Both the position numbers and the translations under genes were made by a program. Under the pieces are notes generated by a model, which had not been told where the DNA came from, did not search any database, and worked only from the letters and a program-made list of their open reading frames with translations. This document shows, in pieces, positions 59,379 to 64,000 of a stretch of 64,000 nt of DNA; position 1 is the stretch's first letter; each line of letters starts with the position of its first letter. The DNA comes from PMNU01 sp035480575. GTDB lineage: Bacteria > Patescibacteriota > Saccharimonadia > Saccharimonadales > UBA4665. The DNA lies in the NCBI GenBank assembly GCA_035480575.1, contig DATIHR010000023.1, positions 1 through 64,000 on the forward strand. Reading direction: 5' to 3'.

Positions 59379-60857
59379 TCATGCCGGGCTTACTTTTTTC
59401 TTTCTCTGATTGGGTCCCAGCGTTCGCCGGGATGACGAGTCGGTGGTGGTAGAGGTAGCTGCCACTAAAGCCATGCCGGCGAGAATCCACCACTGGGCGG
59501 CTACTGCCTCGTTGCTCCATATGTGCAAAAGCATATTCGTAATAACATATGCCCAAAAACTACTGAGCAAAATCGCTCCCCATTGGTCGCCACGCCGCAT
59601 TAGACGCAGGTATATCCAGACAGTACCCGCAATAAAGATCGCCACGCCTACCACGCCTACCTCATACCCTATTTGCACATAATAATTCTCTGTTAACAAA
59701 CCACCGCCGGGGTTATGAATAGATACAATACCCGCCGTACCCGGCCCATGGCCAAGCGGCTTTTGCATAATACCGTCAATGCCACGCCGTACATACAGCC
59801 AGTGGTATTCATTGGAGTCTACATTGCCAACTTGAGCCTCGGTAGAGTGGGTGAGGACACCATCCACCAATGCATTATGCCTAACGGCAAACAAACCACC
59901 AGCAGCAAGTACCACCACGCCAACCACGATTGGCCAGTACCTTCTGGCGACACGCACAAATTGCGAACTAAATTGCCACCACAAAACTCCGGCCAACGCG
60001 ACCATCGCTGCCAGCCAAGCACTGCGCGAAAATGTTAGATATATGGCGGTTAGATGCAAGAGCCATAGACCAAGCACTATAAGCTGACGAGACGATGGGC
60101 GTGGACGCACACGTAGTAACCACGAACTCAGTGCAGTAAATGGCACGATAAGATAGGCGCCAAGTGAGTTCGGATCGCGCAGCGTAGACATAATACGCGG
60201 AAAAGCAGGGTTGTCGTCTATAAAAAATGCTGGGCGAACGCCGCGGTCTAGGGAATAGCCGACATGCGTTAGTGTATCTTTCGGCAGTAAGTACTGGAGA
60301 ATACCCAATAATGCGATAACAGAGGCGACCCCTGTTATTATTATAAATATGGTACGAAATACGAACACTTTCGGCCACAAAACTACACTTGAAGCGCCCA
60401 AGATGGCATAGCAGAACAATCGTACATTATAGACCGAGCCCAGCGCGGCGGACTGCGCATATATGCCTGGATTACCGAGCCATACCACCGCATGTATTGC
60501 CGCGTATACAACTATAAATCCCACCAAAACCATATACCACCGCTCTGCCCTGCGCTGCCAAAAAACCAAACAAATCGCAAACAATGTTGCCAACGCCAGC
60601 AGTAAGTCCTTCCCTATCTTCCAGTATTCTAACCCCCCCGTTAACAGGGACAACGACTGGCTTAAAAACACATGGAACGGCATGTACACGAGCAACGCGA
60701 GCGCGCTATAGTACGGTATTCTACGTAAATATCCACTCCCCGCCTCTGTCATTCCGGCCCCCGAGCCGGAATCTAATCCAGCTTTTACGTTGGATACCGG
60801 GGCAAGCCCGGTATGACGACGTGGAAGTGTAAAGCGATACTTACGTAACAGTTGCAT
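59379..60857 (-). CDS. O-antigen ligase/polymerase (WaaL/Wzy family) containing repeat-derived ends
   Basis: A 492-residue polytopic protein with about ten to twelve membrane segments. It has a large exterior loop (about 330-400) with GHGPGTAGIVSIHNPGGG, typical of the Wzy_C/O-antigen ligase family. It probably joins glycans to a surface acceptor or polymerises repeat units. Residues about 14-38 are encoded by a palindromic interspersed repeat, and the last about 25 codons overlap another repeat copy. Start 60857 is favoured by a TATACT box seven bases upstream; ATG 60752 would remove the repeat-derived part. Confidence 0.8.
   Translation of the reverse strand: MQLLRKYRFTLPRRHTGLAPVSNVKAGLDSGSGAGMTEAGSGYLRRIPYYSALALLVYMPFHVFLSQSLSLLTGGLEYWKIGKDLLLALATLFAICLVFWQRRAERWYMVLVGFIVVYAAIHAVVWLGNPGIYAQSAALGSVYNVRLFCYAILGASSVVLWPKVFVFRTIFIIITGVASVIALLGILQYLLPKDTLTHVGYSLDRGVRPAFFIDDNPAFPRIMSTLRDPNSLGAYLIVPFTALSSWLLRVRPRPSSRQLIVLGLWLLHLTAIYLTFSRSAWLAAMVALAGVLWWQFSSQFVRVARRYWPIVVGVVVLAAGGLFAVRHNALVDGVLTHSTEAQVGNVDSNEYHWLYVRRGIDGIMQKPLGHGPGTAGIVSIHNPGGGLLTENYYVQIGYEVGVVGVAIFIAGTVWIYLRLMRRGDQWGAILLSSFWAYVITNMLLHIWSNEAVAAQWWILAGMALVAATSTTTDSSSRRTLGPNQRKKKVSPA
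59408..59438. repeat. Interspersed palindromic repeat, copy B (degenerate)
   Basis: The plus strand reads TTGGGTCCCAGC, a short spacer, then CGCCGGGATGACG. It resembles copy A (GGATTCCGGG ... CCCGGAATGACG), with changes. It lies in the last codons of the O-antigen ligase gene on the minus strand, so it forms part of its C-terminus. Confidence 0.5.
60748..60820. repeat. Interspersed palindromic repeat, copy C (double, inverted)
   Basis: Two related half elements face each other. The left one (60748-60780) opens GTCATTCCGG, and the right one (60790-60820) ends CCCGGTATGACGAC. Both carry a GGAT and CCGG core, so the whole can fold as a long hairpin. It lies in frame within the N-terminal part of the O-antigen ligase gene. 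Confidence 0.65.
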
Positions 60858-60864
60858 CTACTCT

Positions 60865-60872
60865 AGTATAAT
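60865..60872. promoter_or_regulatory. Back-to-back promoter with overlapping -10 boxes
   Basis: On the plus strand TATAAT occupies 60867-60872, seven bases before the ATG at 60880. On the minus strand TATACT occupies 60870-60865, seven bases before the ATG at 60857. The two boxes share four base pairs, so only one polymerase could bind at a time. Only 22 bases separate the two start codons. Confidence 0.65.
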
Positions 60873-60879
60873 TGCTTCT

Positions 60880-61989
60880 ATGAATACGCGACATATAGTT
60901 ATTGATGCGCGAGTCCGTAGGTCTAGCACTGGACGCTACGCCGACCAACTTGTTGAACACTTACAAGATATTGACCACGACAACCGTTACACCATACTCG
61001 TAGCACCGGACGATACTTGGCGTATGCACTCCCCTAACTTTCGTACCACCCCCTCCCCTTTCCCGCAATTTTCGTTTAACCCCCTCAACGAACTTCGCTT
61101 TGCATTGCAACTCTACCGGCTTAAGCCCGACCTCGTACACTTTACGATGACCCAACAGCCCCTTCTCTACTTCGGCAACATTGTTACCATGACCCACGAC
61201 CTAACCATGCTGCACTTTATACGCCGTGGCACAACGCCGCTGCCGGTGTACTGGCTAAAAAAACGGCTCTACGCATTCTTAATGTGGTGGAGTCATCGGA
61301 AATCTAGGCGCATTGTAGTGCCCGCTAAAACCATTGCCAACGAACTTGCCGCTTACCAGCCGTTCACCAAGCACAAAACAACCGTTATTTACGAATCTAT
61401 TGGCGTACTGCCGAAAATTAAGCCCAAAAAACCAGCCACCGTAAACGGCACATACCTGATGTACCAAGGGACGTTCTTTCCCCACAAAAACCTCGACCGC
61501 CTAGTTGCCGCGTTCGATATCGTCCACCAAAAAAAGCCCGACCTTTCGCTTGTTATGGTTGGCAAAGCAGAGGTTAATCAGCAGGAGCTAGCCGAGCGCA
61601 TTAAAACGCACCCCTCCAAAGGTAAAATTATTTTAACCGGCTTTTTACCGGACAACGAGTCGCGCTGGACCTTCGAACATGCAACCCTCTACGTCATGCC
61701 GTCGCTAATGGAAGGCTTTAGTATGACGGCACTCGAGGCCATGGCGTACGGCTGCCCCGTAGTATCGTCGAATGCGAGTGTTATGCCTGAGGTATACGGG
61801 CCTGGCGCCCACTACTTTGACCCCTTAAGCCCCGAGGACATAGCCGCCAAAATTATCGAGGTACTCGATAATCCCACACTAAAAAAACAACTGATTGCGA
61901 GCGGCTACAAACAGGTCAAAAAATACTCCTGGGAAAAATTAGCCGCCGAAACCTACACCGTTTACCGGCAAGTGCTTGGTATTCATTAA
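60880..61989 (+). CDS. Glycosyltransferase family 4
   Basis: A 369-residue GT-B enzyme. An N-terminal IDARVRRSSTGRYADQL region, a VTMTHDLTMLHF motif (about 105-116), and a C-terminal donor site with YQGTFFPHKNLDRLV and LMEGFSMTALEAMAYGCPVV are seen. Enzymes of this type transfer mannose or other sugars in capsule loci. Promoter and start are shared back-to-back with the O-antigen ligase gene. Confidence 0.9.
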   Translation: MNTRHIVIDARVRRSSTGRYADQLVEHLQDIDHDNRYTILVAPDDTWRMHSPNFRTTPSPFPQFSFNPLNELRFALQLYRLKPDLVHFTMTQQPLLYFGNIVTMTHDLTMLHFIRRGTTPLPVYWLKKRLYAFLMWWSHRKSRRIVVPAKTIANELAAYQPFTKHKTTVIYESIGVLPKIKPKKPATVNGTYLMYQGTFFPHKNLDRLVAAFDIVHQKKPDLSLVMVGKAEVNQQELAERIKTHPSKGKIILTGFLPDNESRWTFEHATLYVMPSLMEGFSMTALEAMAYGCPVVSSNASVMPEVYGPGAHYFDPLSPEDIAAKIIEVLDNPTLKKQLIASGYKQVKKYSWEKLAAETYTVYRQVLGIH

Positions 61990-61991
61990 GG

Positions 61992-62540
61992 TTACTGCAC
62001 CTCAGGTGCGCGAACAACAGCTTGTAGATACCATTGTGTATCTAGCTCAGCATGTGGAATAACGTCACTAGGGCCTGGCACCCCCGCCTCGCGCCATGCA
62101 TTGGGGTTCACTACTTGTGCAACTGCAATCGTCGCTTCTGCAGCCTCGCGCGAATCTGGACCGCTTTGCAATAAAGCACCGATGTAGTCAACCATAGTGC
62201 TATGCATTCTTCCATAGGTCACGAGTTCCCTGTCGCCAATAGTACAGGAAACCGGATGTGTAATGGGCCTGCCCTTAAAAGTTGCGAGATCGGCCACAAA
62301 CCCGCCAACATCTCGCACTCTGCCCAAAAACTCATCAATTTCCCTGAGGTGACCGCGTGGTGAAAAAATACTGTCTCTCCTAAGGAAAGTAACAACCTGT
62401 TCTGGCCGAAGGTCAAATTCCCACCTTAAGCCCAAATGATGAATTTCGCGGCTATATGTGCACAAAGCTCGTTGCGCCGTAATCTTATCTGCACTCGTAA
62501 ACCCACCAGGCTGTTCAATATTTTTACCGTCAACGTTCAT
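61992..62540 (-). CDS. Uncharacterised protein
   Basis: A 182-residue soluble protein that I do not recognise. It is mixed alpha/beta, with a DEFLGRVRDVGGFV helix (about 69-82) and a MHSTMVDYIGALLQ stretch. It begins inside the end of the jag gene (4-nt overlap), so it is the third gene of the yidC-jag transcript. That place hints at a link to membrane or RNA work, but nothing in the sequence proves it. It faces the GT4 gene two bases away. Confidence 0.7.
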   Translation of the reverse strand: MNVDGKNIEQPGGFTSADKITAQRALCTYSREIHHLGLRWEFDLRPEQVVTFLRRDSIFSPRGHLREIDEFLGRVRDVGGFVADLATFKGRPITHPVSCTIGDRELVTYGRMHSTMVDYIGALLQSGPDSREAAEATIAVAQVVNPNAWREAGVPGPSDVIPHAELDTQWYLQAVVRAPEVQ

Positions 62541-63016
62541 TCGGCGGGCTTAAGAATAATCCGGCGGTCGTGGCCTTCGCCTTCTGACTCGCTCACGATG
62601 CCCCATTCTTGGGCTAGCTTGTGGACGGTGCGGCGGTCGGCTGCATTCATGGGCTTCAGCTCCATGGCTTTACCGCTGTCTTTTACCTTTTTCATCCACT
62701 CTTCCGCGCGTTCGCTGAGGCGGTTAGCACGCTGCTTTTTATATTCGGCAACGTCTACATTGACCCGGGTAAATGCATACCCCTGATTTTTAAGGGCATT
62801 GCTTACTAAAAACTGCATAGAACGCATGTTCTCGCCCCGTTGGCCGATCAAAAAACCATTTAAATGCGTGCTGGGTACCTGTAGCTCAATAACGTCGTCT
62901 TCGCTGGTTGCGTGTACTTCAGTATTCAGCCCAAAAAACGACAGTAAATCTTCAAGGTACTTCTTGGCATAACGAATTGCAGCTTCTATATCGCCTGACT
63001 CATTTGCTTCGGCCAT
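62537..63016 (-). CDS. jag: RNA-binding protein with KH and R3H domains
   Basis: A 159-residue protein of the Jag/KhpB/EloR family. Residues about 22-95 form a KH-II domain with the GFLIGQRGENMRSMQ loop. The R3H domain follows, with ADRRTVHKLAQEWG at about 124-137. The N-terminal Jag-N domain found in Firmicutes is absent. KhpB binds RNA and affects cell elongation in known species. It lies directly after yidC, with TAATG overlap, as in many bacteria. Confidence 0.92.
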   Translation of the reverse strand: MAEANESGDIEAAIRYAKKYLEDLLSFFGLNTEVHATSEDDVIELQVPSTHLNGFLIGQRGENMRSMQFLVSNALKNQGYAFTRVNVDVAEYKKQRANRLSERAEEWMKKVKDSGKAMELKPMNAADRRTVHKLAQEWGIVSESEGEGHDRRIILKPAE

Positions 63017-63972
63017 TACTTCTTCCTCCGTTTACCAACCTTACTGCCTTTGCGCCGCCTATTTGATGAAGGTTTAGGGGTGGAGGCAGCGCTTTTTTCA
63101 ACGACTTCGCCCTCGATGACTTGACCTTTTTTGGTGGCTGCATCACTATCCGCCACTTCCGACTCCATGTCGGCGGTATCTTCCTTAAGGATAATACCCT
63201 GTTGGATTATCGCCACAATACCACTTACAAACCAATACAATGCAAGCGCCGACGGCAAGTTAACGGTAAATATAAGCACCATAGCCGGCAGCAAGTAGCG
63301 CGTACTGCGGGCAATAGACGCATTTACCTCTTGCTGGTCGGCCTGTTTACCCTTGCCGGCGTCCTTTAAGATGGCACGTAATGAACGGGAATCCTTTGTA
63401 TCCGGGCTGAGCTGCTTACTCTGGTAAAATTGCACAACTGCACTGCCTGCCACAATACACAAAGCTGGCCAGTATACACCCTTGGGGCCTAATGCCGGCC
63501 TAGTCAGATCAATAAACCCAAGTAGCGTTGCGTCGAACTGATGAATATTATGGGCAAGCTGCTCCATCCAGGGCAGATGCTGTAGCGGCGCATATGCAAA
63601 CGTAACCAATGCGCTGGGGTCTTTTAGTACTTTTTGCAGCCCGATATACAGGCCAATCAGAATAGGAATCTGCAGTAACAAAATACCAATGGAACCGAAC
63701 GGGCTAATGCCCCGCTCTTTATACAGCTCCATCATCATAAGCGTTTCTTGTTGTTTATTACCTTTGGCGGCTTTTTTGATACGCTTCAGTTCCGGCTGGA
63801 TTTGGCGCATAACCTTTACCTGGTGCAACTGCTTCTTAATAAGCGGCCACATCAGGAAGCGGACAATAACGGTAAAGATAATAATAGACAAACCGAAGTT
63901 GTGACCTGGCAATAGCGCGTAAATAAGTACCAGGAGGTTAAAGATCGGCTGTACAATCAGCAGTTCAAACAT
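63016..63972 (-). CDS. yidC: Membrane protein insertase YidC/Oxa1/Alb3 family
   Basis: A 318-residue insertase that places proteins in the cytoplasmic membrane, alone or with SecYEG. It has five membrane segments (roughly 5-40, 88-110, 145-170, 210-235, 240-260). Arg38 in VIVRFLMWPL lies in the hydrophilic groove of the family. The cytoplasmic hairpin (about 50-85; LKRIKKAAKGNKQQ) follows. The C-terminal tail is long and Lys/Arg-rich (KGSKVGKRRKK), which in other species binds ribosomes. No periplasmic P1 domain, so it is the Gram-positive-like form. Confidence 0.95.
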   Translation of the reverse strand: MFELLIVQPIFNLLVLIYALLPGHNFGLSIIIFTVIVRFLMWPLIKKQLHQVKVMRQIQPELKRIKKAAKGNKQQETLMMMELYKERGISPFGSIGILLLQIPILIGLYIGLQKVLKDPSALVTFAYAPLQHLPWMEQLAHNIHQFDATLLGFIDLTRPALGPKGVYWPALCIVAGSAVVQFYQSKQLSPDTKDSRSLRAILKDAGKGKQADQQEVNASIARSTRYLLPAMVLIFTVNLPSALALYWFVSGIVAIIQQGIILKEDTADMESEVADSDAATKKGQVIEGEVVEKSAASTPKPSSNRRRKGSKVGKRRKK

Positions 63973-64000
63973 AGGTATTACTTTTTCGTCTCCTTTTGCT

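Noticed and set aside
1..64000. Alternative genetic code with TGA read as glycine (code 25)
   Set aside because: Many genes end in TGA in ATGA overlaps with the next start, and their lengths fit the families. TGA works as a stop here.
1..64000. CRISPR arrays, tRNA or rRNA genes
   Set aside because: No regularly spaced repeats, no tRNA-like cloverleaf with a TTCGANTC arm, and no rRNA segments were recognised on reading.

Overview
The window looks like part of a small, densely packed genome of the Patescibacteria (CPR), most likely Candidatus Saccharibacteria (TM7). This is an inference. It rests on an archaeal-type aspartyl-tRNA synthetase, very tight gene packing with many 1-4 nt ATGA or TAATG overlaps, many lineage-specific proteins of unknown function, -10 boxes lying almost on the start codons, and a secreted hemagglutinin-like protein of the kind seen in Actinobacteria. 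TGA is used as an ordinary stop, so the Gracilibacteria/Absconditabacteria code does not apply. No rRNA, tRNA, CRISPR array, transposase or phage gene was recognised.

Layout. Positions 1-16230 are mixed housekeeping and unknown genes, mostly on the minus strand: two membrane-anchored propeller proteins, an AlkA-type DNA glycosylase, an AbrB/Doc toxin-antitoxin pair flanked by two paralogous orphan genes, aspS with a structured leader, a CBS-domain membrane protein, a PKD surface protein, a DsbA-like oxidoreductase, and a Cys-rich orphan protein whose leader carries a compact cobalamin riboswitch plus terminator. A LexA-like DNA-binding protein and a GtrA protein follow.

Positions 16294-61989 form one large surface-glycan locus. 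It starts with a WbaP-type polyprenyl-phosphate sugar phosphotransferase and a GT4 enzyme. It then holds precursor genes: glmS, the GDP-mannose genes manC and manB, all four dTDP-rhamnose genes (rmlB apart from rmlCDA), Ugd and UDP-xylose synthase, and two CDP-paratose 2-epimerase-like enzymes. Next come several glycosyltransferases, a secreted hemagglutinin-like protein, and a ten-gene minus-strand operon (55452 to 46714) with an aminotransferase, two methyltransferases, WbqC, an SDR, an ATP-grasp ligase, a metallophosphatase, two propeller glycosidase-like proteins and a GT2. A Wzm/Wzt ABC exporter and an O-antigen ligase/polymerase follow. Together these could make NDP sugars, start a glycan on a lipid carrier, extend and decorate it, export it and attach it to the cell surface.

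Positions 61992-63972 hold an orphan gene, jag/khpB and yidC on the minus strand. This resembles the conserved rnpA-yidC-jag block often found near the replication origin, so the glycan locus may lie close to oriC.

The observations most worth a second look are the cobalamin riboswitch driving an uncharacterised protein, the widespread leaderless-type promoters (including a back-to-back pair with overlapping -10 boxes), a palindromic repeat read in frame inside the O-antigen ligase, a pair of 2H-phosphoesterase-like paralogs around an IMPase-like phosphatase, and the ten-gene decoration operon.
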